From assembly GCA_018268995.1 (NCBI GenBank), contig JAFDVL010000038.1:1-64000 (forward strand): 64,000 bases of DNA, in the 5' to 3' direction. The position numbers and the translations under genes are program-made. The DNA is from Acidobacteriota bacterium (GTDB taxonomy: Bacteria; Acidobacteriota; Blastocatellia; RBC074). A model generated the notes under the pieces. That model did no database searches and had not been told where the DNA came from. It saw only the letters and a program-made list of their open reading frames with translations. Positions within the stretch are counted from its first letter, which is position 1. Each line of letters opens with the position of its first letter. This document shows, one piece after another, positions 35,096 to 43,759 of this stretch.

Positions 35096-36286
35096 TTATT
35101 TTCTGATCAGCCAGGTAAAGACTTCAGCCATAAACACCTGGCTATCCTTACCCCAATAGACCGTTCCTTGTGGATCGCGATCTTTACCCGTCAAGCGCAC
35201 GCCTTCGGGCTTGCCGAGAAATAGCGACGCCATACCTTCGCCCATCACAAGGATGCGTCCGCCATTGTCGAATTTCTGATAGGCCGCAAAGGCTTGCGCG
35301 GGTTTGCCGTCCTTATCCAACTGATAGGCGAAAGGCGTTCCGCCTTCGACTGCACGTCCGCCGCTGTAGGGGATTTCGCGGTCAGCCGAGTTAATCTCGC
35401 CCGACTTGGCAATGCCGCCGCAGTTGTGAACGTACGGCGTATCCGGTGTCAGCTTCAATCTGAATGGCGTGATGATGTCGTTAACACCTGTTGTCGCCAA
35501 ACTCTGGCGGTTCTCCTCGTCCAGCACAAGGAACAGTGCGCCGCCGCTTTTCACAAAGCCAATCAACGCATTTTTCTCGTCGTCGGTGAATGTTCCCGAT
35601 GGCGCGCGCAGGTACACGAGGCGATGTCCTTGCAATGCTTGTGTTGTGAGGGGTTGTTTGGAACTGGTTACCTCAAGGTTGAGCCGACGAAGCATTTCAT
35701 TTGCGGGCGCAATCATGTCCATCTGCCCGTGCGCCTGATCGTAATAGATTTTGGGCAGCGCCGAAGTCTGACGCGGTTCACTGGATGGCGGCACGATGCC
35801 TTTGATCCGCAGATACGTCACGAGATTGCCGTAATGTTCGTTGTCGTGCGCGATGTTCTGATGCGCGACGGACAGCTTGGCCTTGTCGCGTCCGAACAGC
35901 TTCACCATTTCTGCCGCCTGCGCATCCGTCAATTGATCGTATGCCGCCGAGCAATACGCGACCGAATCTTTGAGCGCATTTACGAGTGCCGCTTTATCCT
36001 TCAAGTTTTTCTCCGCGCCTGACGGCGTTCGTTTTTCGGGATGCAGCGGAGCGCAAAAGGCGATGTTCGCATCCGCGATGTGTCCAATCAATTCGCCGTA
36101 TGACCGCACGCCGGTTGCAGGTCGAAACGCATATTCTTCGGCAGGCATTTTTTCAGCTGCCTTGACGATGTTGCCGCTGATATTTGCCCACGCAGCCTTG
36201 GCATCCGCCGTCAGCGATTGCGCTTGTGCGAACGACGTGAATGTCAGCAAGAAAGTTGCGGTCAGTGTCAGATGGAATTTGTTCAT
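35096..36286 (-). CDS. DinB domain fused to a glutamine-amidotransferase-like (DUF4159/DUF4350-type) domain, secreted
   Basis: 396 residues with CAGGAG before the ATG and a signal peptide (LTATFLLTFTSFAQAQS). Residues about 25-165 are a DinB four-helix domain (KAAEKMPAEEYAFRPATGVR, SYGELIGHIADANIAFC, HDNEHYGNLVTYLR); the histidines of GHIAD and NIAHDNEHYG are the usual metal ligands. From about 178 a Rossmann-like domain follows (PKIYYDQAHGQMD, HRLVYLRAPSGTFTDDEKN, ALIGFVKSGGALFLVLDEEN, GRILVMGEGM), as in class-I-amidotransferase-like domains without a clear catalytic cysteine. Exported DinB proteins are common in Acidobacteria; this fusion is less familiar to me. Confidence 0.8.
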   Translation of the reverse strand: MNKFHLTLTATFLLTFTSFAQAQSLTADAKAAWANISGNIVKAAEKMPAEEYAFRPATGVRSYGELIGHIADANIAFCAPLHPEKRTPSGAEKNLKDKAALVNALKDSVAYCSAAYDQLTDAQAAEMVKLFGRDKAKLSVAHQNIAHDNEHYGNLVTYLRIKGIVPPSSEPRQTSALPKIYYDQAHGQMDMIAPANEMLRRLNLEVTSSKQPLTTQALQGHRLVYLRAPSGTFTDDEKNALIGFVKSGGALFLVLDEENRQSLATTGVNDIITPFRLKLTPDTPYVHNCGGIAKSGEINSADREIPYSGGRAVEGGTPFAYQLDKDGKPAQAFAAYQKFDNGGRILVMGEGMASLFLGKPEGVRLTGKDRDPQGTVYWGKDSQVFMAEVFTWLIRK

Positions 36287-36408
36287 GTGCTTCTCCTGGA
36301 AAAAAGTTTTCCGAGATAAAACTGCTTCAGCGACAAAGGCGCAATCGCGTTGTTGCGAGACGCGCGCTGCTGTTGCGAGTGGGATTGGGGAGGAATGAAA
36401 CGGAAGGG

Positions 36409-37194
36409 TTATAACGACTGTCCGAGGCAGGATTCAACTTTCGCACGGTAATTTCGGCTGAGTTTTAATTGCTGTCCATCCTGCAACACCACCAGAAAAT
36501 CACCGTGCGAATGCGGTTGCAGTTCTTTGATGTGGCGCAGATTCACAATGGTCGAGCGATGGATGCGCAGGAATAATTGCGGGTCAAGGCGCGCTTCCAA
36601 TTCGCTCAACGACACGCGATGCAACCAGGAATTTTTGCCCGCGTGAATCTCAACATACACGCCCGCCGCTTCGATCCACGCGATTTCCTCCACTCGCAGG
36701 AAAATCACGCGCCCGCTTTGTTTGATCGCCAGGCGTTCCAGATAGCTGGTTGTGTTTACTACTTGATCCGGTTGCATACGATCCAGCAACGCCAACATTC
36801 GGTCATTCAAATCGCCGCGTTGTCTTGTGCTGATAAAATCAAGCGCGCGTTCCAAACTTCGTTCAAATCGTTCGTCGCTAAACGGCTTCAGCAAATAATC
36901 CAGCGCGCTGACCTCGAATGCTTTGAGCGCGTACTGATCAAACGCAGTCACAAAAATCGTAACCGGCATTCGCGCGACGCTGATTTGATTGACGACACCA
37001 AAGCCATTCAACCCCGGCATTTGAATGTCGAGAAACAACAACTCAGGCACAGTCGCGCGGATTTGCTCGACAGCGGCTTCGCCATTTGTGCATTCGCCAA
37101 TGATGTCAATGACAGCTTGTTTTTCCAGCAGTTCGCGCAACCGGCGACGCGCTGGTTTTTCGTCATCCACAATCAGCGTGCGAATTTTTGGCAT
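36409..37194 (-). CDS. LytTR-family response regulator
   Basis: 261 residues. The receiver domain has the phosphorylation aspartate in LLFLDIQMPGLNGFG and the conserved acidic pair in TLIVDDEKPARR, with lysine in DYLLKPFSDERF. The C-terminal LytTR DNA-binding domain shows IAWIEAAGVYVEIH, HRVSLSELEARLDPQLFLRI, HRSTIVNLRHIKEL. It starts 5 bp after the stop of the sensor kinase gene, forming a LytS/LytR-type two-component pair. Its targets cannot be told from the sequence. Confidence 0.95.
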   Translation of the reverse strand: MPKIRTLIVDDEKPARRRLRELLEKQAVIDIIGECTNGEAAVEQIRATVPELLFLDIQMPGLNGFGVVNQISVARMPVTIFVTAFDQYALKAFEVSALDYLLKPFSDERFERSLERALDFISTRQRGDLNDRMLALLDRMQPDQVVNTTSYLERLAIKQSGRVIFLRVEEIAWIEAAGVYVEIHAGKNSWLHRVSLSELEARLDPQLFLRIHRSTIVNLRHIKELQPHSHGDFLVVLQDGQQLKLSRNYRAKVESCLGQSL

Positions 37195-37199
37195 ATGGC

Positions 37200-38321
37200 T
37201 TATGTGCGAAAGGGCAGCGTAATTTCGGCGTGCGCGCCCACCATACCATTTTTGAGCGTGAAGTCATGCGCGCCGGGATAGAGTTGTGCCAGTCGTTGCC
37301 GCGTGTTGCTGAGGCCGATTCCCGCCTGTTGCGCACCGTTCCAATGTGCGGGCAATCCGGGGCCATCATCTCGAATTTCCAGCCGCAATTGATCACCGCG
37401 CTTTTCTGCTTGAATGGTCAAATTTACAGGACGTGTGGCATGCGCGACGGCATGCTGAATGACGTTTTCGACGAGCGGTTGCAGGATCAGACTTGGCACA
37501 ATGGCAGGCAATGTTTCAGGCGAAATGTTGAGGTCAACACGCAACCGATCATCAAACCGCATCCGCTGAATCGCCAGATAATAATTCAGCGCCTGCAATT
37601 CGGCTTCGAGCGTCGTTTCCTGTGTCTCTGACTGCTCCAGCGAAAAGCGTAACAAGTCGCCCAGATGTTCGATCATGCGCCGTGCCGTGCGTGGGTCGCT
37701 TTCGACAAACGCAGAAATCGTGTTCAGCGCATTGAAGAGAAAATGCGGATGGAGTTGTGATTTGAGATTCAGCAGGCGTGATGCGGTCAGCGATTGCTCA
37801 AGCTGCGAAGTTTTCAAGGCCAACTCTGCCGCTTCGATTCTGCGCTCGGCAGATTCGCGATAAAAATCCCACGCGAGCCAGCCTCCGGCAATCACCCAAT
37901 ACACCAGATAATTCCATTGAAATGCGCCGCCCAACAACCCGCGCAAACTCAGCGCCGAAACCATCGGATCGCGCATATGCCCCGCCGCAAAGTCACTGTG
38001 CAAAAGTGATTCAAGCAACGCGGTCAAAACAAAGTACAGCAACGTGATAACGAAGCTCAGCGGGAGATGCAGCGCGAGACGTTGTGCCAGCGAAGCTCGA
38101 CGGGCGAATTTGCGATCCACCCAAATGATGGCCAGCGACAGCACACCCCACGTATACCATTGCGTCGCAGATTGCCGCAGCACCTCTACAAATGACTCGC
38201 CCATTTCGCCCATGCCGGAAGACGACACAGACGCGCGCGACGAAAAGAACAATGACACCAGGCCCCATCCGCCCAACCACAGCAGGACTTTTCGCAGCAG
38301 GTTGTGCTTTTCTATCGGCAT
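37200..38321 (-). CDS. LytS/YesM-type sensor histidine kinase
   Basis: 373 residues. Membrane segments lie near 11-27, 55-66, 84-104 and 130-150. A His_kinase domain (PF06580 type) follows: LKSQLHPHFLFNALNTISAF holds the phosphorylated histidine, and the ATPase part shows LILQPLVENVIQHAV (N box) and RDDGPGLP / GIGLSNTRQRL (G boxes). There is no separate periplasmic sensor domain, so the signal is probably sensed in the membrane or by a partner. The partner regulator follows directly. Confidence 0.94.
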   Translation of the reverse strand: MPIEKHNLLRKVLLWLGGWGLVSLFFSSRASVSSSGMGEMGESFVEVLRQSATQWYTWGVLSLAIIWVDRKFARRASLAQRLALHLPLSFVITLLYFVLTALLESLLHSDFAAGHMRDPMVSALSLRGLLGGAFQWNYLVYWVIAGGWLAWDFYRESAERRIEAAELALKTSQLEQSLTASRLLNLKSQLHPHFLFNALNTISAFVESDPRTARRMIEHLGDLLRFSLEQSETQETTLEAELQALNYYLAIQRMRFDDRLRVDLNISPETLPAIVPSLILQPLVENVIQHAVAHATRPVNLTIQAEKRGDQLRLEIRDDGPGLPAHWNGAQQAGIGLSNTRQRLAQLYPGAHDFTLKNGMVGAHAEITLPFRT

Positions 38322-38347
38322 TCATTTCACCGCCGCAGCGTTGGCTG

Positions 38348-38800
38348 CTAATCCGCTTTGACCTTTTTGAGCGCAATCGCATTCATACAGTACCGCAACC
38401 CGCTCGGCGCAGGGCCATCAGGAAATACGTGCCCCAAATGGGCGTCGCACGTGTTGCAGACCGTTTCGACGCGGATCATTCCGTGCGAATGGTCGGCGTG
38501 ATATGCAATCGCATTTTCTTTGATCGGCTGCGTGAACGAAGGCCAGCCCGTGCCGCTCTCAAACTTCTCGCTGGCATCAAACAGCAACGTGTCACAACAC
38601 ACACAGGCATACAGCCCCGGCTCAAACAAGCTGCACATCTCGGAGCTGAATGGTCGCTCCGTGCCTTTTTGCCGCGTCACGATGTATTGATTTGGCGTGA
38701 GTTGGGCTTCCCATTCTTCTTCGGTTTTGACGACCTTTCGATCCGGCTCAGGATTGCCATTGCGCGCATACTTCAGGACATCTAGCCATTTCAAAATCAT
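38348..38800 (-). CDS. msrB: Peptide-methionine (R)-S-oxide reductase MsrB
   Basis: 150 residues, the usual length for a single-domain MsrB. Zinc cysteine pairs are present (CVCCDTLLFD and VCNTCDAHLGHVFPDG). The catalytic cysteine is in GLRYCMNAIAL, preceded by the GPAPSGLRYC block. GWPSFTQPI gives the substrate-binding tryptophan. GAGGAAAGC precedes the ATG. It has no signal peptide, so it repairs methionine-R-sulfoxide in cytoplasmic proteins. Confidence 0.97.
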   Translation of the reverse strand: MILKWLDVLKYARNGNPEPDRKVVKTEEEWEAQLTPNQYIVTRQKGTERPFSSEMCSLFEPGLYACVCCDTLLFDASEKFESGTGWPSFTQPIKENAIAYHADHSHGMIRVETVCNTCDAHLGHVFPDGPAPSGLRYCMNAIALKKVKAD

Positions 38801-38840
38801 AGGGCTTTCCTCTATTTCATTTGGGCAATAGTGGAATGAG

Positions 38841-39245
38841 TTATTCGTACTTGCCGAGATATAATTTGTTTTCGTAATCCACTAAACCAAGTTTCAGATT
38901 CCGCAACCAGCCTTGCCTGCCGAGAATGTTGCGGAGCAAATTGGGATACTTGGCAAAATAAACGATGCTTTGGAAGGTTAGGCCAGCCGTTTCCAACGTG
39001 ACTTCATGACCGAAACAATCAATCGGGCCGCCCAACGAAGACAAGCGTTCGGGGATACCGGCTTCAACATCCAATCCCAATGCAACACCAAGCTCTCGGC
39101 TAAACAGACAAACCGCGCCGCCTGAATCAACCACCGCCTCTGCGGTGGCACGAAACTCTCCGCAACTCAAAACAACGTAGAGCAAAATGCCGCCGTCTTT
39201 TTCAGGGTAAGAAACAACCTCGGTGTAAGTTAATTCAAACGCCAT
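38841..39245 (-). CDS. Retropepsin-like aspartic protease (clan AA)
   Basis: 134 residues from the ATG at 39245, chosen because AAGGTGG lies 6 bp before it. A single aspartic-protease half is visible: AEAVVDSGGAVCLFSRELG with the catalytic aspartate in VDSGG, and a later hydrophobic-hydrophobic-glycine turn (NILGRQGW), as in LLRNILGRQGWLRNLKLGLV. Such proteins act as homodimers. It starts 14 bp after the stop of a DUF5678 gene, and the two form a small operon. Whether it cleaves its partner or a host protein is unknown. Confidence 0.78.
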   Translation of the reverse strand: MAFELTYTEVVSYPEKDGGILLYVVLSCGEFRATAEAVVDSGGAVCLFSRELGVALGLDVEAGIPERLSSLGGPIDCFGHEVTLETAGLTFQSIVYFAKYPNLLRNILGRQGWLRNLKLGLVDYENKLYLGKYE

Positions 39246-39259
39246 CGGAACCACCTTGT

Positions 39260-39631
39260 TTAGAATCCCGCAAAAGGCAAGTCTTCGGTAGGAATAAACG
39301 CAAGGAATGGCTCAGTGACGCCTCGTGCGCGAGCCGTTTTTATTACAGCTTCGCCATCGTCGCCGTGTGAAATCAAATTGCCTTCATCAAGCACAACCCA
39401 CTGTCCGCGATAGCCCTCTCGATGCAATTGCAACCAGCGTTGATTCGGATGAGGCGAATCGTTTGTGGATGAGCCATTCAGCCCCTCAGCAAACAATTCA
39501 TTCACTGTGGTCATCTCGGCAACACGTCGCAGAACATCCACTGCGAATTGCTCTATGCCCATTCCTTTCGCTGCTGCTTTGTGCGCCAGTTTCTGTTCCA
39601 CTTCTGGCGGTAATGTGATGGTTGCGCTCAT
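39260..39631 (-). CDS. DUF5678 protein with antitoxin-like N-terminal segment
   Basis: 123 residues from the ATG at 39631, preceded by AGAGGTG; a longer frame to 39679 would run into glnS. The N-terminus (MSATITLPPEVEQKLAHKAA then KGMGIEQFAVDVL) looks like a ribbon-helix-helix antitoxin start. The C-terminal part is DUF5678: YRGQWVVLDEGNLISHGDDG, EAVIKTARARGVTEPFLAFI. The gene lies 28 bp downstream of glnS on the same strand and upstream of the aspartic-protease gene. Confidence 0.8.
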   Translation of the reverse strand: MSATITLPPEVEQKLAHKAAAKGMGIEQFAVDVLRRVAEMTTVNELFAEGLNGSSTNDSPHPNQRWLQLHREGYRGQWVVLDEGNLISHGDDGEAVIKTARARGVTEPFLAFIPTEDLPFAGF

Positions 39632-39659
39632 AAATTCACCTCTTGCCTTGATTGTCGCA

Positions 39660-41393
39660 CTACTTCCCACGCTGCTCAATCTTCGCCCACGTGTCCTTCA
39701 GTCCAATCGTCTTATTGAACACCAGCTTGCCCGGCGCAGTGTTAGGATCAACACAGAAATAGCCCATCCGCTCGAACTGATAACGATCTCCGGCAACCGC
39801 GTCCAGCAAGCTCGGCTCGACTTTACTTGTCAAAACTTCCAGCGAATTCGGATTCAGGTTCGCGGTGAAGTCCTGGCCTTCTTCGACCTCTTCGGGATTT
39901 TCTTTCGTGAAGAGCGTGTCGTACATCCGCACTTCGGCGTCGAGCGCGTGGGCGGCGGAAACCCAGTGGATTGTGGCTTTGACTTTGCGTGTGCTGGGGC
40001 CGCCGCTGCGGGTTTCGGGGTCGTAGGTGCAGCGCAATTCGACGATGTTGCCGTCTGCATCTTTGATGACTTCTTCGCATTTGATGATGTAGCCGTAGCG
40101 CAACCGCACCTCTTTGCCCGGCGAGAGGCGATAGAATTTCGGCGGCGGCACTTCGCGGAAATCGTCCTGTTCGATGTACAACGTTTTCGAGAACGGAACT
40201 TTGCGCGTGCCTGCCGAAGCGTCTTCGGGATTGTTGACGGCATCCATCTCTTCGACCAAGTCGTCAGGGTAATTCGTCAGCATAACTTTCAGCGGCTTCA
40301 GCACCGCTGCCACGCGCAACGAATGTTTGTTCAGGTCTTCGCGCACGTAGTATTCAAGCTGTTGCAATTGCGTCGTGCCGTTCGTTTTCGACACGCCGAG
40401 GCTTGCACAGAAATTGCGAATCGCTTCGGGCGTGTAGCCGCGCCGCCGCATTCCCGACAGCGTTGGCATTCGCGGATCGTCCCAACCATTCACCAGTTTG
40501 TCCTGCACGAGCTTGAGCAGTTTGCGCTTGCTCATAATCGTGTAGGTCAGATTCAAACGATCAAATTCATACTGCTGCGACGGGAAGATGCCGAGTTGTT
40601 CGATGAACCAATTGTACAGCGGGCGATTGTTGTCGAATTCCAGCGTACACATCGAATGCGTGACCTGCTCAATCGAATCCGATTGCCCGTGCGCGTAGTC
40701 GTACATCGGATAGATGCACCATTCATTGCCCGTCTGATGATGTTCCATGTGCAGGATGCGATACATCACCGGGTCGCGGAAGTTCAGATTCGACGAAGCC
40801 ATGTCAATCTTCGCGCGCAGCGTCCGCGAGCCATCCGGGAATTCGCCGTTTTTCATGCGCTCGAACAGGTCGAGATTTTCTTCCACCGAGCGATTGCGAT
40901 ACGGGCTATCTTTGCCGGGTTCGGTCAACGTGCCGCGATATTCACGAGTCTGATCCGCCGTCAGATCGCAAACATACGCCTTGTCCGCTTTGATGAGTTG
41001 CACCGCCCAGTCATACAACTGCTGAAAATAATCCGAAGCGTAAAACAAACCGTCCCATTGGAAGCCAAGCCATTGCACGTCCGCCTTGATCGCTTCGACA
41101 TATTCGGTGTCTTCCTTGGAAGGATTCGTGTCGTCAAAGCGCAGATTGGTTTTGCCGCCGAACTCTTTCGCCAAGCCGAAATCCAAGCAAATCGCTTTGG
41201 CGTGACCGATATGCAAATAGCCGTTTGGTTCGGGTGGAAAGCGTGTTTGGATGCGTCCGCCGTGTTTGCCGGATTCAATGTCGGCGATCATAATGTCGCG
41301 AATAAAATTCGATTTCGTTGCAGACTCTGTCGTGGATTCAGCTTCTGTGGGGGTAGGGTTCGATTCCGCTGCGTTCATTGTTGTTATTTGCAC
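39660..41393 (-). CDS. glnS: Glutamine--tRNA ligase
   Basis: 577 residues. The class I signatures are [20 protein letters not shown] (HIGH region) and [11 protein letters not shown] (KMSKS loop), with [11 protein letters not shown] typical of GlnRS. The C-terminal beta-barrel anticodon-binding domains are complete ([32 protein letters not shown]). Length fits the family. A long open frame on the opposite strand is only its shadow. Confidence 0.97.
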   Translation of the reverse strand: MQITTMNAAESNPTPTEAESTTESATKSNFIRDIMIADIESGKHGGRIQTRFPPEPNGYLHIGHAKAICLDFGLAKEFGGKTNLRFDDTNPSKEDTEYVEAIKADVQWLGFQWDGLFYASDYFQQLYDWAVQLIKADKAYVCDLTADQTREYRGTLTEPGKDSPYRNRSVEENLDLFERMKNGEFPDGSRTLRAKIDMASSNLNFRDPVMYRILHMEHHQTGNEWCIYPMYDYAHGQSDSIEQVTHSMCTLEFDNNRPLYNWFIEQLGIFPSQQYEFDRLNLTYTIMSKRKLLKLVQDKLVNGWDDPRMPTLSGMRRRGYTPEAIRNFCASLGVSKTNGTTQLQQLEYYVREDLNKHSLRVAAVLKPLKVMLTNYPDDLVEEMDAVNNPEDASAGTRKVPFSKTLYIEQDDFREVPPPKFYRLSPGKEVRLRYGYIIKCEEVIKDADGNIVELRCTYDPETRSGGPSTRKVKATIHWVSAAHALDAEVRMYDTLFTKENPEEVEEGQDFTANLNPNSLEVLTSKVEPSLLDAVAGDRYQFERMGYFCVDPNTAPGKLVFNKTIGLKDTWAKIEQRGK

Positions 41394-41405
41394 TCCTCAA
41401 AAAAT

Positions 41406-41480
41406 GTACGACAGGCAGCTTGCCTGTCGCGTGTGTTTTATAAGTTCAAAGTCGGTGACAGGCGAGCCGCCTGTCGTACA
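41406..41480. repeat. REP-like bipartite palindromic element, copy 1
   Basis: Two hairpins with near-identical stems: CGACAGGCA-GCT-TGCCTGTCG (41409-41429) and GACAGGCG-AGC-CGCCTGTC (41457-41475). The ends of the element are also mutually complementary (TGTACGACAGGC at 41406-41417 with GCCTGTCGTACA at 41469-41480). A related copy lies at 57727-57794. Confidence 0.85.
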
Positions 41481-41561
41481 TTGCCTGCGTTATGAAGCGG
41501 CATATCATAGCAGAATTTATATTCTGCCAAGCCCTTCTTTCGTGGGGGAGAGAAAAACCGA

Positions 41562-41639
41562 CGGTACGGTACGAGGAGCGGTAGCGACTTGGTTCAGCTT
41601 GCATGTTACCAAGTCGCTACCGCTCCTCGTACCGTACCG
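41562..41639. repeat. Perfect 32-bp inverted repeat with 14-nt loop
   Basis: The arms 41562-41593 and 41608-41639 are perfectly complementary; the arm begins CGGTACGGTACGAGGAGCGG. The loop is 14 nt. No T-run follows, and it lies in the divergent glnS/GNAT promoter region, so it is more likely a dispersed palindromic repeat than a terminator. Confidence 0.9.
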
Positions 41640-41737
41640 AAAGCAAATGGCTGAGCCAAACGACTCTAAAATTGGCTCTTCACAAAACCATTTTCCCACC
41701 TAGAATGCCACCTGTCAGCAATCCAATCAGGAGACTT

Positions 41738-42172
41738 ATGAAACACGAATGGCAACAAGGCGAGTTCGTCATTAGTACCGATCCCGCACGACTGGATGTG
41801 GACACAGTGCATCACTTCCTGGCACATGAATCGTATTGGGCACAAGGGCGAACGAAAGAATTAGTGCAGCAATCTCTCGACAATTCGCTCGTCTTTGGGA
41901 TTTACAAAGAACAAAAACAAGTCGGCGGATGTCGCGTGGTGACGGACTATGCGACGTTTGCGTGGCTATGCGATGTGTTTGTGCTGGAGTCATTTCGCGG
42001 ACTGGGCTTGTCGAAATGGATGATGGAAGTCGTTACATCACACCCGGAGTTGCAGGGCTTACGGCGCTGGCTGCTCGGCACCAAAGACGCGCAGGAGTTG
42101 TATCGCAAATACGGCTTCACCGAATTGCCGCCGGAAACGATTTGGATGCACCGCTTCAATGAATTGGCTTAG
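41738..42172 (+). CDS. GNAT family N-acetyltransferase
   Basis: 144 residues from the ATG at 41738, with CAGGAG before it. The fold is typical of small GNATs: GCRVVTDYATFAWLCDVFVL (beta4), ESFRGLGLSKWMMEVV (acetyl-CoA loop, RGLGLS replacing the usual Q/RxxGxG/A), and the terminal RKYGFTELP. The substrate is not deducible. It is the first gene of a run of co-directional genes reaching 46468. Confidence 0.9.
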   Translation: MKHEWQQGEFVISTDPARLDVDTVHHFLAHESYWAQGRTKELVQQSLDNSLVFGIYKEQKQVGGCRVVTDYATFAWLCDVFVLESFRGLGLSKWMMEVVTSHPELQGLRRWLLGTKDAQELYRKYGFTELPPETIWMHRFNELA

Positions 42173-42223
42173 CAAGTCTAGGCATTTTCTAGCCAGAATT
42201 GGCCCAGTGCAAACGAGGGACTT

Positions 42224-43738
42224 ATGCTCATCGAACTCAACCGTGAAAGCCCTTTACCGCTCTACGCACAAATCGTCACGCAAATGCGCGAGATGATTCG
42301 GCGTGGCGTTTTGAAAGCAGGCGACCGTTTGCCCGCCAATCGGGAACTGGCCAAAAAACTCGGCGTCAACCGCAATACGATTACAGCAGCGTACGAAGAA
42401 CTGACGGCTGAAGGCATCATTCGCTCCCACGTTGGACAAGGGACGTTTGTCAACGATGTGCCAATTCTGGGCGCGATCCGAGAAGAACGCGTTGCAACAT
42501 TCCCGATGTCGTGGAATGCGGTGCTGACAGATCAATCGCGCGAATCGTCATTCAGCAACTTCATGAATATTCAGTCGCAGAAAGACACGATTTCGCTTTC
42601 GCACGGCTTGCCACAAAGCGAACTATTTCCGTTGGAGGATTTTCGGTTATCGCTGAATCGCGCTTTTCGGAAAGAAGGTCAGACCCTGCTACAACTGGGG
42701 CTGAGCGGCGGGTATCAGCCCTTACAAAAACATCTTGCGGCACAGATGGCATTGCTGGGCATTCAGGTGACGCCGGATGAAGTGTTGATTACGAACGGGT
42801 GCCAGCAATCGCTGGATTTGATCTCACGGATTCTGGTGCGCCCAGGCGATGAGGTCGTCATCGAAAATCCGACGTTTCCCGGTGCCATCAGCGTTTTCTG
42901 CGGCGCGAATTCCAAATTCCTGAGCGTGCCTGTCAATCAACGCGGCATTGATCTTGACGTGCTCGAAGACATCCTGACGCAACGCCGCCCGAAACTGATT
43001 TACACCGTGCCAACATTTCAAAACCCAACGGGGACGGCAATGGATATTGGCGCGCGTCGGCAATTGATTGAACTTGCCGCACGACATCGCGTACCGATTA
43101 TCGAAGACGATATTTACCGCGAATTGCGCTATGACGGCGCGGACGTCTTGCCGCTCAAGGCGCTCGACAAATACGGTTTGGTGATTTACATCAGCAGCTT
43201 TTCCAAAGTCGGATTTCCGGGTTTGCGCGTTGGCTGGATGGTTGCGCCACGCCCGTTGATTGAGCATCTGAATGCGCTCAAACAACGCTCCGATGTGCAT
43301 GCCAGCATGTTATCGCAGGCGGCGATTTACGAATTTGCTCGGCAGGGGTTACTAAACAAACACGTCAGACGGGCAAAAAAGATTTATGCGGAACGACGTG
43401 ATGTCATGTTAGAAGCGCTCGAAAAATATTTCCCCGCTGAAGCCGAATGGAACAAGCCGGAAGGGGGAATGACGATTTGGATTCGTTTGCCGGAATCGCT
43501 GAACGCGAGCCAGATTCTGCTCGAAGCCGCCAAACAAGGCGTTATATTCAGCCCTGGCGAGCGATTCTATGCCAGCCAGCCCCAATGCCATCTGATGCGG
43601 CTGAGCTTCACAATGACCGATGCAGCGCAAATCGAACTTGCAGTGAAGCGATTGGGGGCAATCATCAAAACGCAGCTATCCAGGTGGAAAACGCATCGCG
43701 GCATTCTTATCGCCGAAGGCCGCCGAGCATTGATGTAA
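42224..43738 (+). CDS. MocR/GabR-type GntR regulator with aminotransferase domain
   Basis: 504 residues; GAGGGACTT precedes the ATG. An N-terminal GntR winged helix (PLYAQIVTQMREMIRRGVLK, LPANRELAKKLGVNRNTITA) is joined to a fold-type I aminotransferase domain (NGCQQSLDLISRILV, YTVPTFQNPTGT, and ISSFSKVGFPGLRVGW, where the lysine binds PLP). MocR proteins use PLP as a sensor and often control neighbouring PLP or amine metabolism. A PPOX-fold gene two genes downstream and a PhzF gene next to it are plausible targets, which is inference. Confidence 0.93.
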   Translation: MLIELNRESPLPLYAQIVTQMREMIRRGVLKAGDRLPANRELAKKLGVNRNTITAAYEELTAEGIIRSHVGQGTFVNDVPILGAIREERVATFPMSWNAVLTDQSRESSFSNFMNIQSQKDTISLSHGLPQSELFPLEDFRLSLNRAFRKEGQTLLQLGLSGGYQPLQKHLAAQMALLGIQVTPDEVLITNGCQQSLDLISRILVRPGDEVVIENPTFPGAISVFCGANSKFLSVPVNQRGIDLDVLEDILTQRRPKLIYTVPTFQNPTGTAMDIGARRQLIELAARHRVPIIEDDIYRELRYDGADVLPLKALDKYGLVIYISSFSKVGFPGLRVGWMVAPRPLIEHLNALKQRSDVHASMLSQAAIYEFARQGLLNKHVRRAKKIYAERRDVMLEALEKYFPAEAEWNKPEGGMTIWIRLPESLNASQILLEAAKQGVIFSPGERFYASQPQCHLMRLSFTMTDAAQIELAVKRLGAIIKTQLSRWKTHRGILIAEGRRALM

Positions 43739-43759
43739 CCAGCGAAAGGAAAAGGAAGA

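Noticed and set aside
39465..41495. 676-codon open frame on the plus strand
   Set aside because: It lies antisense to glnS, whose class I synthetase motifs are unmistakable. The plus frame shows no motif and arises from codon bias.
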